The position numbers were made by a program, and so were the translations under genes. A DNA stretch of 64,000 nt from Prosthecobacter sp. Lineage in GTDB: Bacteria > Verrucomicrobiota > Verrucomicrobiia > Verrucomicrobiales > Verrucomicrobiaceae. The stretch covers positions 682,001 to 746,000 of the forward strand of contig NZ_JAXMIH010000008.1 of NCBI RefSeq assembly GCF_034366625.1, in the 5' to 3' direction. The first letter of the stretch is position 1, and each line of letters begins with the position of its first letter. The notes below the pieces were generated by a model. That model saw only the letters and a program-made list of their open reading frames with translations, was not told the DNA's origin and did no database searches. Shown piece by piece: positions 7,465-16,450 of this stretch.

Positions 7465-8712
7465 ATGAATCCCGGCATCACCGCCAGCCTGATCTGTCCG
7501 GCCTGCGGCCAGGCGTTTCTCTCCGTGCAGCAGAGCATGGAGGGCATGGCGCAGTGCCCGCACTGCGCGCATAATGCGCCGCGCGGGCACTTTGGCACCC
7601 AGGCCCAGGTGGCTGGGGTGATGCAGGTGCGGCGGCGTGTCTCCCAGACCCAGCCGCTGCAAAACATGACGGCTCCCGTGTTTCAGCCGCCCCAGAACAC
7701 TGCGCCACAACCGGCGGCCTGGCCGGGCGGGCAGACGATGCCGGTGCAAACTCCCACGGCATCCATTGCACGCGCCACGTTGCAGCATTCGCAGGCGCTC
7801 ATGCCGACGGGCGCGCCGCCGCCTCCACCTTCACAGGAAAACATGACTCTGCCGCACCTGCGCACCTCGTCGTGGCGCGGTGCCTTCATCATGCTGGCGT
7901 TTCTGGTCGTCTGCGGAGCCGCCGTCTGGCTGTGGTGGGATCAGGCCAACGCACCGGCTATTTCGAAATCAGCCGCGGCATCACCGCCGCCGGTTATGGC
8001 GGAAATTCGCCAGACTCCCATCGTCGCCAGGACGGAAACCGCCCATGCTTGGGTGGAACCACCGGATATCACGGCCATCTCCGCTGACGTGAAGGCATTG
8101 GTCACGGAATTCTTCGCCGCCGACACCCCGGAGCGCCGCGCGGCGTGCATACACGACGCAGGCAAACACAGCGCCGAGATCGAAGCGCAGTTTGGAGCGG
8201 CAGCGGCGGGAAAAATAGAACTGCGCCTGCTCGCACGCATTCCCGGCATGCCGCTATTCGTGCCAGGCGGGCAGCCCGCGCCGTTGTTTAAGGTGGTGAC
8301 CTCGAAATGCCCCAACGGGGCGCTCATTCGTCTCGAGACCGGCGCTGATGGCAAGCGCCGCATCCACTGGCCGCTGCTGTTTGAAACGCACGCGGCCACG
8401 CTGGCCTCCTTCATGAACCAGCAGGACGCTGAGGCCGCCTGGTTCCACGTCGGCCTGAGGCCCAGCCACGGTTTGGACATTCCGGCTGAGCTGCGGCCCA
8501 AATACCTCACCTTCGACGTTCAAGTCTCTGCCAACAGCGATCCGCACTTCGTCGCCTGCGTGGAGCGCGACACACCCCTCGGACGATTTCTGGATCGTGA
8601 GACCGAATGGGGGAAGGCCTATCTGGCACGATTGCTCGTGCGCAAACTCGATGTGCAGGCCGATGCTCCCTGCCTGCTGGTGATCGATTGCGAAGGTGCG
8701 CAGGAGAAATGA
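7465..8712 (+). CDS. Zinc-ribbon, single-pass membrane protein of unknown function
   Basis: About 415 residues. A CPAC...CPHC zinc ribbon spans residues 9-32, followed by a Pro/Gln-rich linker to about residue 130, one transmembrane helix (about 135-155, FIMLAFLVVCGAAVWLWW) and a globular C-terminal domain of about 250 residues, presumably on the far side of the membrane. I do not recognise the C-terminal domain. The first ATG in frame is at 7465; a TTG three codons upstream is possible. It is divergent from uppS and convergent with tatC. The zinc ribbon plus one helix recalls regulatory or envelope-associated proteins common in this phylum, but no function can be assigned. Confidence 0.75.
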   Translation: MNPGITASLICPACGQAFLSVQQSMEGMAQCPHCAHNAPRGHFGTQAQVAGVMQVRRRVSQTQPLQNMTAPVFQPPQNTAPQPAAWPGGQTMPVQTPTASIARATLQHSQALMPTGAPPPPPSQENMTLPHLRTSSWRGAFIMLAFLVVCGAAVWLWWDQANAPAISKSAAASPPPVMAEIRQTPIVARTETAHAWVEPPDITAISADVKALVTEFFAADTPERRAACIHDAGKHSAEIEAQFGAAAAGKIELRLLARIPGMPLFVPGGQPAPLFKVVTSKCPNGALIRLETGADGKRRIHWPLLFETHAATLASFMNQQDAEAAWFHVGLRPSHGLDIPAELRPKYLTFDVQVSANSDPHFVACVERDTPLGRFLDRETEWGKAYLARLLVRKLDVQADAPCLLVIDCEGAQEK

Positions 8713-8726
8713 GTCAAAGAGTTGGA

Positions 8727-8757
8727 GTTAAGCGTGCTGTGCGCCAGCACGCCTAAC
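8727..8757. terminator. Hairpin between convergent genes, possible terminator
   Basis: GTTAAGCGTGCTG (8727-8739) pairs with CAGCACGCCTAAC (8745-8757), with one mismatch, around a 5-base loop. It sits between the convergent zinc-ribbon gene and tatC, where a two-way terminator would be expected. There is no strong T run on either side. Confidence 0.5.
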
Positions 8758-8783
8758 CCCTCACTCATAACTTCATACCCGAC

Positions 8784-9917
8784 TTACTTCGGCGCATCAC
8801 CGGAGCGCTTCTCATCCTCGCGGGCCAGTTCTTCCAGGGTCATTTCCCGGGTCGGCGCGTTGGCCGGATCTTCATCAGGCATCTGCGAGCTTTGGTCTTC
8901 GCCCAGGTATTCCTCCTCGGGTTTTTCGACTTCGGGTGGCGGCGCGGACGGCGTGGCGGCAGGAGCCTGATAATCGGCCTTCGTATCGTCCTCGTCATCA
9001 GCGGACGACCAAGGATTGTAGTTTTCATTGTCCCAGTCGTCGCCGGTGGACTGCTCCAGCTCCTTCTCGTCCTTCTCGATTTCGGCGTAGTATTCGGGGA
9101 AGGCGGCGCGGTCTTTTTTCTCCAAGATGTAAGCCAGCCAGACACAGATGGCATAGAGCACGTAGAGCGGCCCGGACATCAGCATCAGGGTCAGCACGTC
9201 CGGTGTCGGCGTGATGACAGCGGCAAAGAGGGTGATGGCCACCAGCGCATGACGCCAGGTGGACTTCATGAGCTTGAAGTTGAGGAAATCGAGCTTCACG
9301 AGCGCCATCACGATGACTGGCAGCTCAAATGAAATGCCGAAGACCAGGATGAAACGTGTGGAGAAGGTGATGTACTCGCTCAGTTCCCACATCTGCTTCG
9401 CCCCCAGGCTCTCGGCGAACTGGTCGAAGAACAGCAGCGCCTTCGGCAACACCACCCAGTAGGCGAACGCGGCTCCGCCGAGGAACAGCCCCGTGCCGAT
9501 GCCGATGGCAGGAAACAGCAGTCTTTTCTCTTTCGGCTTCAGTCCGGGCAGGATGAACTGCAGCAGATAAATCAGCAGCAGCGGGAAGGAAATGATCACT
9601 GCGGCGATGAGCGAGACATTGATCGCCATCATGAACGGCCCGGCCACGCCGGTGTTGATGAGGTAGCCCTGTGCTTCTTCCAGCGATTTAACCAGACCGG
9701 AGAGCACCAGCGGGTAGAGGATGCCTTTGAACAGCTCCTTGTAGAAGACAAACGTGATGATGGTGGAAATCACCAGCGTCATCACGATGCGCACGATCAT
9801 CGTGCGCAGATCCTCGAGATGTTCGAGGAACGGTTTTTCCTCATCGCCTTTGCCGCCGAGATTGAGGGCGACTTTTTCGCGAACTTTGAAGACTTTTTGA
9901 AGGATGCCGGACCACAT
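8784..9917 (-). CDS. tatC: Twin-arginine translocase subunit TatC with long acidic tail
   Basis: The 377-residue protein has the TatC core: EEKPFLEHLEDLR before helix 1 and FILVFGISFELP in the fourth-helix region, with six predicted membrane segments to about residue 265. TatC is the receptor for twin-arginine signal peptides in the inner membrane. After the last helix comes an unusual tail of about 110 residues rich in Asp, Glu, Pro and Ala, which most TatC proteins (about 250 residues) lack. The start at 9915-9917 gives a normal N-terminus. No tatA or tatB is beside it. Confidence 0.95.
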   Translation of the reverse strand: MWSGILQKVFKVREKVALNLGGKGDEEKPFLEHLEDLRTMIVRIVMTLVISTIITFVFYKELFKGILYPLVLSGLVKSLEEAQGYLINTGVAGPFMMAINVSLIAAVIISFPLLLIYLLQFILPGLKPKEKRLLFPAIGIGTGLFLGGAAFAYWVVLPKALLFFDQFAESLGAKQMWELSEYITFSTRFILVFGISFELPVIVMALVKLDFLNFKLMKSTWRHALVAITLFAAVITPTPDVLTLMLMSGPLYVLYAICVWLAYILEKKDRAAFPEYYAEIEKDEKELEQSTGDDWDNENYNPWSSADDEDDTKADYQAPAATPSAPPPEVEKPEEEYLGEDQSSQMPDEDPANAPTREMTLEELAREDEKRSGDAPK

Positions 9918-9955
9918 GGGAGTGAAAAGGGAAGGGGGTTGCGGATGCAATAGGA

Positions 9956-10558
9956 CTACGGCAGTCCTTGGGCCGCGATCCGCGCGTAGAGAGCCAGCGT
10001 CAGGGCGTTGGTGATCGCATTGGCAGCAATCATCCCACGCAGTTCTCCCGCGCTGACCAACCGCACGTCGCTGATGTGCTCGCTTCCATCCGGTTCCGGA
10101 CGGCTGACGACACACACGGGCTTCGCCGTGAAAAGATAAACGATCTCATCGGTGAAACCTTGCGAAGGAAAATACCAGCCCAGCGGCTCCAGCGTGCCGT
10201 GCTCGTTGTCCAGGGCGCAGCCGCATTCTTCGCGTAGTTCGTTCAACGCGGTGTAGATGATCGATTCGCGGGTGACTTCCGTGTCGATCTGCCCGGCCGG
10301 AAACTCCCACATGGTCTGCATCACCGGCAGGCGTTCCTGATGCACCATCACGAACCGCCCATCTTCCAGCATTGGCGCAATCGCCACGGCGGCCTTTCGT
10401 TGCACCACCATCCACGGCACTTCTTCGTGGCGGTTCGGCGTGGTGAACCACGCGCGCTCCACACTCACATGCGGATTTTCAAACGTCATTTCACTGCGCG
10501 TCTTCCGCCAGCCAGGCTCGGCTCCGGGAGTGTAGAGATCGAAGTCCGGGATCTGCAT
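9956..10558 (-). CDS. Nudix hydrolase, ADP-ribose pyrophosphatase-like
   Basis: A 200-residue protein with a central Nudix fold. The box region follows WEFPAGQID and ends NELREECGCA, carrying the catalytic EE-x-G, although the first Arg of the classic REUXEE pattern is Asn here. The WEFPAG motif and the downstream FTDEIVYLF pattern resemble ADP-ribose pyrophosphatases, which hydrolyse ADP-ribose or related nucleoside diphosphates in the cytoplasm. It lies downstream of argH on the same strand with only 5 bases between, so the two are probably co-transcribed. The exact substrate is uncertain. Confidence 0.85.
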   Translation of the reverse strand: MQIPDFDLYTPGAEPGWRKTRSEMTFENPHVSVERAWFTTPNRHEEVPWMVVQRKAAVAIAPMLEDGRFVMVHQERLPVMQTMWEFPAGQIDTEVTRESIIYTALNELREECGCALDNEHGTLEPLGWYFPSQGFTDEIVYLFTAKPVCVVSRPEPDGSEHISDVRLVSAGELRGMIAANAITNALTLALYARIAAQGLP

Positions 10559-10563
10559 GCCAG

Positions 10564-11931
10564 TTACGCGTTCAAAGCCGCACGCCAGCGCGCGAGTTGG
10601 GCTTTCACATTCTGCGGTGAGGGGGCGCCGATGCCCTTCCGTGCGATCATGGCGGTTTCGAGGTTCAAACAGGCCGTCATATCGGCTGCAAAGGCCGGCG
10701 AGAAGCGTTGGAACTCCTCCAGCTTCATTTCGCCAAACCCTCGCTTCTGCTCAATCGAGTAAGCAACGAGTTTGCCGATCACTTCATGGGCCTGACGGAA
10801 CGGCACGCCGTGATTGACGAGATAATCGGCCAGATCCGTCGCCAGCAGCATTGGATCGCTCGCTGCGGCGGTCGTTTTGGCCCGGTTCACGTCCATGCCG
10901 CTGATCATTTCGGTGAAAACTTCGAGGGCGATCGAGATCGTGTCGATGGAATCAAACAGCGGCTCCTTGTCCTCCTGCAAATCGCGATTGTAGGTCATCG
11001 GCAGGCCCTTGAGCAGCGTCAGTATGCTCATGAGGTTGCCAATCAGCCGCGCCGACTTGCCACGCGTGAGTTCCGCCACGTCGGGATTCTTCTTCTGCGG
11101 CATCAACGACGAACCCGTCGTGTGCGCATCGCTCAGCGTCACAAAACCAAATTCCGCGCTCGCCCACAGGATCACATCCTCGCTCAGGCGGGACAGATGC
11201 ACGCCCTGCAAGGAGATCGCGAACAGCAGCTCCGCGACGAAATCACGGTCGCTGACCGCATCCATTGAGTTCTGCGTCACGCCGTCAAAACCAAGCTGCT
11301 GCGCCACGAATTCGCGGTCGAGGATGATCGTGCTGCCAGCGAGAGCGCCAGAGCCCAGCGGCATCACGTTGAGCCGCTTCCGGCAGTCGGCCAGACGTGC
11401 CGCATCACGATCCAGCATCTCGACATAGGCCAGCAGATGATGAGCAAAGAGCACTGGCTGCCCACGTTGCAGATGCGTGTAGCCCGGCATCACTGCATCG
11501 TTGCCACGTTCGGCGCATTCGATCAGCGCTGCCTGCATCGCGCGGGTGTGTTGGAGGATCGAATCAATCGCCGAGCGGCAGTAAAGCCGCACATCGGTCG
11601 CGATCTGGTCATTCCGGCTCCGTGCCGTGTGCAGTTTCGCGCCTGCTGGCCCGATCCGCTTGGTCAGTTCGGACTCGATGTTCATGTGGACGTCTTCCAG
11701 CGACTCCTTGAACTCAAAGTTTCCTTTTTCGATCTCGTGACGGATTTCCAGCAGCCCGGATTCGATCTTCTGCTGCTCCTCGGCGGTCAAAATGCCCGCT
11801 TTGAGCAGCCCTTTCGAGTGCGCGATGGAACCGGCGATGTCATGGGCGAACAACCGCCAGTCAAACGACACGGATTCTCCGTAGCGCTGCACGAGAGCGC
11901 TGGTTTCCTGAGCAAAACGGCCTTTCCACAT
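10564..11931 (-). CDS. argH: Argininosuccinate lyase
   Basis: A 455-residue member of the fumarase/aspartase superfamily. The signature loop GSSLMPQKKNPD is intact, and the N-terminus MWKGRF and the block HTARSRNDQIATD match ArgH. The enzyme splits argininosuccinate into arginine and fumarate, the last step of arginine synthesis, as a cytoplasmic homotetramer. Other arg genes are not in the window. A 192-base gap separates it from the divergent feo operon; I saw no clear promoter hexamers there. Confidence 0.96.
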   Translation of the reverse strand: MWKGRFAQETSALVQRYGESVSFDWRLFAHDIAGSIAHSKGLLKAGILTAEEQQKIESGLLEIRHEIEKGNFEFKESLEDVHMNIESELTKRIGPAGAKLHTARSRNDQIATDVRLYCRSAIDSILQHTRAMQAALIECAERGNDAVMPGYTHLQRGQPVLFAHHLLAYVEMLDRDAARLADCRKRLNVMPLGSGALAGSTIILDREFVAQQLGFDGVTQNSMDAVSDRDFVAELLFAISLQGVHLSRLSEDVILWASAEFGFVTLSDAHTTGSSLMPQKKNPDVAELTRGKSARLIGNLMSILTLLKGLPMTYNRDLQEDKEPLFDSIDTISIALEVFTEMISGMDVNRAKTTAAASDPMLLATDLADYLVNHGVPFRQAHEVIGKLVAYSIEQKRGFGEMKLEEFQRFSPAFAADMTACLNLETAMIARKGIGAPSPQNVKAQLARWRAALNA

Positions 11932-12123
11932 AATTTCGAGGGCGCGCAGACTAGCGGCTTTCGCCCCAGGCGCAACCGCCGTGGCGAAGTGCGAGATATG
12001 GCCGTTTCCAGCAACTGGCAGCGCAAAATCTGCCGCAAGTCCGCATTTGCCAGAATCCCGCTTCTTGTTAATCTCCCTTCAAAGTTTGCGACAGAGTCTC
12101 AATTGCAGAACCGTTTCCTTCCC

Positions 12124-12354
12124 ATGCCCGCCACCCTTGCTGAACTCCCCGTTGGCTCCAGCGCCATCGTTCAGGCCATGCCCACCGGCCGTTCCTGCCT
12201 CACGCGTCTGCGTGAGATGGGTATCGTGCCCGGCACCCGTGTCCAAGTGACCCGGCGTGCTCCGCTGGGCGAGCCGATCGAGATTTGTGTGCGCGGCTCC
12301 CATCTTTCCATGCGCAACCACGAGGCGGCCTTTATCGCCATCTCCGCTGCATGA
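12124..12354 (+). CDS. feoA: Ferrous iron transport protein A
   Basis: A 76-residue SH3-like protein with the FeoA core pattern LxxLPxGSSAIV, RLREMGIVPGTRV and a C-terminal GSHLSMRNHEAAFI. FeoA assists the FeoB Fe(II) channel in the inner membrane. The ATG at 12124 is preferred because the longer upstream frame belongs to the argH opposite strand. The stop codon overlaps the feoB start (ATGA), indicating translational coupling. Confidence 0.93.
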   Translation: MPATLAELPVGSSAIVQAMPTGRSCLTRLREMGIVPGTRVQVTRRAPLGEPIEICVRGSHLSMRNHEAAFIAISAA

Positions 12355-14435
12355 GTGCCGCCGCTGCCGAGACACCTCTTATAGCCATCGTGGGAAACCC
12401 GAATTCGGGCAAAACCACGCTCTTCAACCTGCTCACGGGATTGAAGCAAAAAGTGGCGAATTACCCTGGCGTCACCGTCGAGAAGAAGATCGGCGAGTGC
12501 TATTCCCAGCACGGCAAAAAACTTCGCCTCATCGACCTGCCGGGCGCTTACAGCCTGAACGCTCGTTCGCCGGATGAGGCCGTGCTGCGCGATGTTTTGC
12601 TCGGCCGCCGGCCCGAAACGCCGCGTCCAGACCGCGTGGTCTGCGTGGTCGATTCCGCCAACTTCGAGCGCAATCTCTACATGGTCAGCCAGGTGCTCGA
12701 ACTCGGCCTGCCGACAATTTTGGTGCTCAACATGGCCGATGTGGCCGAGCAACGCGAGTGGCGCATCGACGCGGCCAAATTGACCGAGATTCTCGGTGTT
12801 CTCGTCGTCAAAACAAACGCTGTCAGCGGCGAGGGCCTCATCGAACTCAAGCTCGCTCTCAGTCGCGAAGACATCACACCACCCAAGTGGCAGAACGCCG
12901 CACTGCCTGAAGGCGTGAAGGCTGCCTTGGAGCACAGCCGTGATGCCATGCGCCAAGCGGGAGCCATTCACACGCGCTCCAGTCTGTTGGAGCCGCTTTA
13001 CCTGCTCTCCGATCACGATCCCACGCACTACGGCATCGCGGACACGCAAATCGGCCGCATTCACGAGCTGCGCAGCCGCATGGAGGCCGATTTTCCCGGC
13101 TGGGAGGATGCGCTCGTGGCCGAACGCTACCGCCGCATCGAGGAACTCTGCGCGCAGGTCTTGAAACGGCCCGACCAGGAGATCGAAACCACCACCACCA
13201 AGCTCGACCGCATCCTGCTGCATCCCGTGCTCGGCTTTGTGAATCTGCTGCTCGTGCTCGGGTTGCTGTTCTTCCTCATCTTCAAGGTCGCCGAAGGCCC
13301 CATGGGCTGGATCGAGGCCGGCTTTGCCCAGCTTGGCGCGTGGGTGGAAGGTTTGATGTCTCCCGGCGATTTCCGCGATCTCATCGTCAACGGCGTGGTG
13401 CCAGGCGTCAGCGGCGTGGTCATCTTCCTGCCGCAAATTTTGATCTTGTTCTTCTTCATCGGCATCATGGAGGACACCGGCTACATGTCGCGTCTGGCCT
13501 TCATCATGGACTGGGCCATGAGCAAGGTCGGCCTCAACGGCAAATCGTTCCTGCCCTTCCTCAGCTCGTATGCCTGCGCCATTCCCGGCGTCATGGCCGC
13601 GCGCACCATCGACAGCCCGAAGGACCGGCTCATCACCATCTTGATTGCTCCGTTGGCGTCGTGTTCGGCGCGTCTGCCCGTGTACTCGCTGCTCATCGGC
13701 GTGCTGTTCCCGGTGGGCGAGGTTGGTGCCTTCGTGCAAGCCGGGATCATGCTCGGACTTTACTCGCTTGGCACGCTCGGAGCCTTTTTCTTTGCCTGGG
13801 TCTTCAACAAGTTCGTCATGAAAGGCAGTGCCAGCCCCATGATTCTCGAAATGCCGTCCTATAAGATGCCGGCGCTCAAATCCATCCTGCTGCATGTCTG
13901 GCAGCGCGCGCGTATGTTTCTCGTGCGTGCCGGAACGATCATCCTCGGCATCTCTATACTCATTTGGGCCGCTTCAACCTATCCAAAGAGCAACACCGAG
14001 GACAAAGCACTCCAGCTTGAAAACAGCTTAGCCGGACGCGCGGGCAAGTTCATCGAGCCCGCCATCTCGCCACTCGGCTACGATTGGAAGATCGGCATTG
14101 GACTCATCGGCAGTTTCGCCGCGCGTGAAGTTTTCAATTCCACCATGTCCGTCGTTTATGCCGTCGAGAGCGAGGACGACGAAAATCTCGAGCCCTTGCG
14201 CGACAAACTCGCCGCCGAACGCCGTCCCGATGGCCGCGCCGTCTATACCCCGCTTGTTTGCATCAGCCTGCTTGTCTTCTACGTCTTCGCCATGCAGTGC
14301 GTCAGCACCATCGCCATCGTCAAGCGCGAGACCGGTAGTTGGAAATGGGCGATGTTTCAGCTCGGCTACATGACCGGAACGGCGTATCTATTAAGTCTGC
14401 TCATCTTCCAGATTGGCACTGGTTTGGGCTACTGA
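12351..14435 (+). CDS. feoB: Ferrous iron transporter FeoB
   Basis: A 694-residue G-protein/transporter fusion. The N-terminal GTPase domain has the P-loop GNPNSGKTTLFN, G2 NYPGVTVE, G3 DLPGAYSL and G4 NMAD. The membrane domain (from about residue 300) carries the two gate blocks with conserved Cys, SSYACAIPGVMAART and LASCSARLPVYSLL. It imports Fe(II) across the inner membrane. Start ATG at 12351 overlaps the end of feoA; a small Cys-rich membrane protein follows 10 bases later, completing a three-gene feo operon. Confidence 0.96.
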   Translation: MSAAAAETPLIAIVGNPNSGKTTLFNLLTGLKQKVANYPGVTVEKKIGECYSQHGKKLRLIDLPGAYSLNARSPDEAVLRDVLLGRRPETPRPDRVVCVVDSANFERNLYMVSQVLELGLPTILVLNMADVAEQREWRIDAAKLTEILGVLVVKTNAVSGEGLIELKLALSREDITPPKWQNAALPEGVKAALEHSRDAMRQAGAIHTRSSLLEPLYLLSDHDPTHYGIADTQIGRIHELRSRMEADFPGWEDALVAERYRRIEELCAQVLKRPDQEIETTTTKLDRILLHPVLGFVNLLLVLGLLFFLIFKVAEGPMGWIEAGFAQLGAWVEGLMSPGDFRDLIVNGVVPGVSGVVIFLPQILILFFFIGIMEDTGYMSRLAFIMDWAMSKVGLNGKSFLPFLSSYACAIPGVMAARTIDSPKDRLITILIAPLASCSARLPVYSLLIGVLFPVGEVGAFVQAGIMLGLYSLGTLGAFFFAWVFNKFVMKGSASPMILEMPSYKMPALKSILLHVWQRARMFLVRAGTIILGISILIWAASTYPKSNTEDKALQLENSLAGRAGKFIEPAISPLGYDWKIGIGLIGSFAAREVFNSTMSVVYAVESEDDENLEPLRDKLAAERRPDGRAVYTPLVCISLLVFYVFAMQCVSTIAIVKRETGSWKWAMFQLGYMTGTAYLLSLLIFQIGTGLGY

Positions 14436-14445
14436 ACTCACGCTT

Positions 14446-14574
14446 ATGGACGAAAACTGGCAATCCATCGCCGCCATCGCGGTCATCATCGTCACCGTGG
14501 CGCTTTTCATCGCTCGTGCGGCCAAACGTCGCAAGAAGCCGGGCTGCGGTGGGAGTTGCGGTTGCGGGAAGTGA
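14446..14574 (+). CDS. FeoB-associated Cys-rich small membrane protein
   Basis: A 42-residue protein starting 10 bases after feoB. It has one transmembrane helix (residues 8-23, rich in Ile, Val and Ala), a basic patch (AAKRRKK) and a C-terminal CGGSCGCGK cysteine cluster. Size, topology, Cys tail and position match the FeoB-associated Cys-rich membrane protein family, thought to help FeoB function, possibly by handling iron at the cytoplasmic face. It is too short for routine ORF cut-offs. Confidence 0.85.
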   Translation: MDENWQSIAAIAVIIVTVALFIARAAKRRKKPGCGGSCGCGK

Positions 14575-14595
14575 GGGGCAGGTTGAGTGACGCGT

Positions 14596-15447
14596 ATGAT
14601 CACGCTCGACCTCTGCACCTTTGATCCCGGCGTTGTCGCGAAATCACCGGCGGCTTTTGCGGCAGTCGTTGTGGAGTGTGTTGAGACTTCGTGGGGTGAG
14701 GGCGCGGATATCGTTTTGCTGCCGGAGTTCACCTGGATGGGCCTGGAGCCGTTGGTGGAGCCGAAATCTCTGAAACGTGTGGCCGAAGTGTTCTGGAGCG
14801 AGCTGTTTCCGACTTTGTGCTCCCTCCTGATTCGTCCAGGCAAGGCCGTGGTGCTCGGCACGGCACCCTTTTGGGATGTGGAGTCTGGTGCGTTGCGAAA
14901 TCGCGCCCCGATCCTCGTGGGCGATCAACTGCTGCATCAGGACAAACTGCATCTCACGCCGTGGGAGTCTGATTTTGCGCCGGGCACAGAACTGCGCCTC
15001 TGGGAATTTGCCGGACTGCGTTTTGCGGTCGTTATCTGTCTCGACATCGAGATTCCCGAGATCAGCGTGAGCCTGCGGGGCAGGGGAGTGGATGTGGTGC
15101 TGGTTCCGAGTGCCACGGAGACGGTTTTAGGCGTCGAACGCGTGGATCGCTGTGCTTCAGCGCGTGCGGTGGAGATGGGCAGTGTCGTTGGCGTTTGTCA
15201 TCTTACGGGCAAAGCGGCGTCGGAGCTGATTGATGAGAATGTGGGCCGCACAGCGGTTTATTTTCCTTCCCAGGCCGCATTTCGTGATTCACCACGCTGG
15301 GTGGAGGGTGAGATTTTCGAAAGCGGCATTCACAAGCAGCGGGTGGTCATCTCCCCGCGGGATCTCGAAGTCATGCGCCGCATGAAACAGGAGACGAATC
15401 CGGCGTTGCTCGAGTCTCTGCCCGATTTTGAAGTCAGGCTCGGCTGA
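14596..15447 (+). CDS. Carbon-nitrogen hydrolase (nitrilase superfamily)
   Basis: About 283 residues with the nitrilase Glu-Lys-Cys triad in order: Glu in LLPEFTW, Lys in HQDKLHLTPWE, Cys in AVVICLDIEIPE. Members hydrolyse amide or nitrile C-N bonds in small molecules in the cytoplasm. The substrate cannot be read from sequence. A GTG at 14587, 9 bases upstream and with a GAGGGG before it, is an equally possible start. It follows the feo operon by 21 bases and may be read through from it, but no functional tie to iron is evident. Confidence 0.87.
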   Translation: MITLDLCTFDPGVVAKSPAAFAAVVVECVETSWGEGADIVLLPEFTWMGLEPLVEPKSLKRVAEVFWSELFPTLCSLLIRPGKAVVLGTAPFWDVESGALRNRAPILVGDQLLHQDKLHLTPWESDFAPGTELRLWEFAGLRFAVVICLDIEIPEISVSLRGRGVDVVLVPSATETVLGVERVDRCASARAVEMGSVVGVCHLTGKAASELIDENVGRTAVYFPSQAAFRDSPRWVEGEIFESGIHKQRVVISPRDLEVMRRMKQETNPALLESLPDFEVRLG

Positions 15448-15459
15448 GTCCGCGCCGCA

Positions 15460-16290
15460 TCAGGCCTTCGCTTTTGATTTGGACGAAGATTGGCCAGCCA
15501 CCTTGGTGTCAGAGTGCGATTTGGATTTGGGCTTGGCGACGGGCTTTTCTGGTCCTGCCTTCTGCTTTGCCTTCGCCTCGTTTTCCTCGGCACGTTTCTT
15601 CTCGCCAGCAGTCGGCACGAGCTTGGCGATTTCGAGCGGCTGAGCACCTGTGACCGGAGCCATGAGTGAAGGAGAACCATCATCAGCATAGACTGCCTCG
15701 GCCGCTTTTTCATCGCGGGGCAGGCCGCCTTTGGTGATGACGACCTTGGCGCCGATGTTCACGTTGTTGAAAAGATCGACTACGTCCTTCATGCCCATAC
15801 GCACGCAGCCGTAGCTGGCGGGGGTGCCAAGGCGGCATTCTTCAGTCGTGCCATGGATGTAGATGAAACGGTTGGCAGCGTTCTTAGTGGCCTTCTCCGT
15901 CCCTTTCAGCCAAAGGATGCGTGAAACGATGGGATCGCGCCCCGGGGCGTTGGGTTTGAGCACTTCGCCGTTCCAGCGGCGGCTTTTCAAAACGGCTCCC
16001 GCCGGAAGTCCTTGGCCGATCTTGGCGATGATTTCATGCTGCCCAACCGGGGTGCGATAACTGCCTTTCTGGTCCCCAAGCCCGAATTTCGAGGTGGAGA
16101 TGACATACTGTTTCGTCAGCTTGCCCTGGCTGTAGATGCCGAGCTTCTGCTCCTTCACACTGACCACGACATCCCCTTTCGGAGAAGAGGTGCATTGGCT
16201 GAGGAGTCCGGTCAGCAGTACGAACGCCCCAACCTTGAGCAGGCGGGCGGTGGGTTGAGAGTTCTGAGAAGTCCGGCTAAAAAACAGCAT
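15460..16290 (-). CDS. L,D-transpeptidase (YkuD domain), lipoprotein-like
   Basis: A 276-residue protein. A hydrophobic N-terminus ends in a lipobox-like LLSQC near residue 33, so it is probably membrane-anchored by lipid. The YkuD domain (about residues 40-190) has the HGT and SYGCVRM catalytic motifs with the active Cys. A Lys/Ala/Ser-rich C-terminal tail (about 200-276) follows. These enzymes make 3-3 cross-links in peptidoglycan or attach proteins to it in the periplasm. A TATAAT element lies about 43 bases upstream on the same strand. Confidence 0.92.
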   Translation of the reverse strand: MLFFSRTSQNSQPTARLLKVGAFVLLTGLLSQCTSSPKGDVVVSVKEQKLGIYSQGKLTKQYVISTSKFGLGDQKGSYRTPVGQHEIIAKIGQGLPAGAVLKSRRWNGEVLKPNAPGRDPIVSRILWLKGTEKATKNAANRFIYIHGTTEECRLGTPASYGCVRMGMKDVVDLFNNVNIGAKVVITKGGLPRDEKAAEAVYADDGSPSLMAPVTGAQPLEIAKLVPTAGEKKRAEENEAKAKQKAGPEKPVAKPKSKSHSDTKVAGQSSSKSKAKA

Positions 16291-16332
16291 GTGTTACAAG
16301 AATGATACAAACTAAGATATTCGCAATACTAA

Positions 16333-16338
16333 ATTATA
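16333..16338 (-). promoter_or_regulatory. Candidate -10 element for the L,D-transpeptidase gene
   Basis: An exact TATAAT on the minus strand in an AT-rich stretch that stands out from the GC-rich surroundings, 43-48 bases upstream of the ATG at 16290. No good -35 hexamer is found at 16-18 bases upstream, so this is a suggestion only. Confidence 0.35.
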
Positions 16339-16450
16339 CCCCCTAAACGACGGGGTTCATCTCTCTATTTCGCAAGACTCGTGCCATTTGTACGATTGAT
16401 GCTTTGCTCAACCGGCCGGGCCGCCATCCATTCCGCCCTTATTGCCCACC

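Noticed and set aside
12171..13895. A 574-codon open frame on the minus strand
   Set aside because: Antisense shadow of feoB, whose GTPase and gate motifs are intact on the plus strand.
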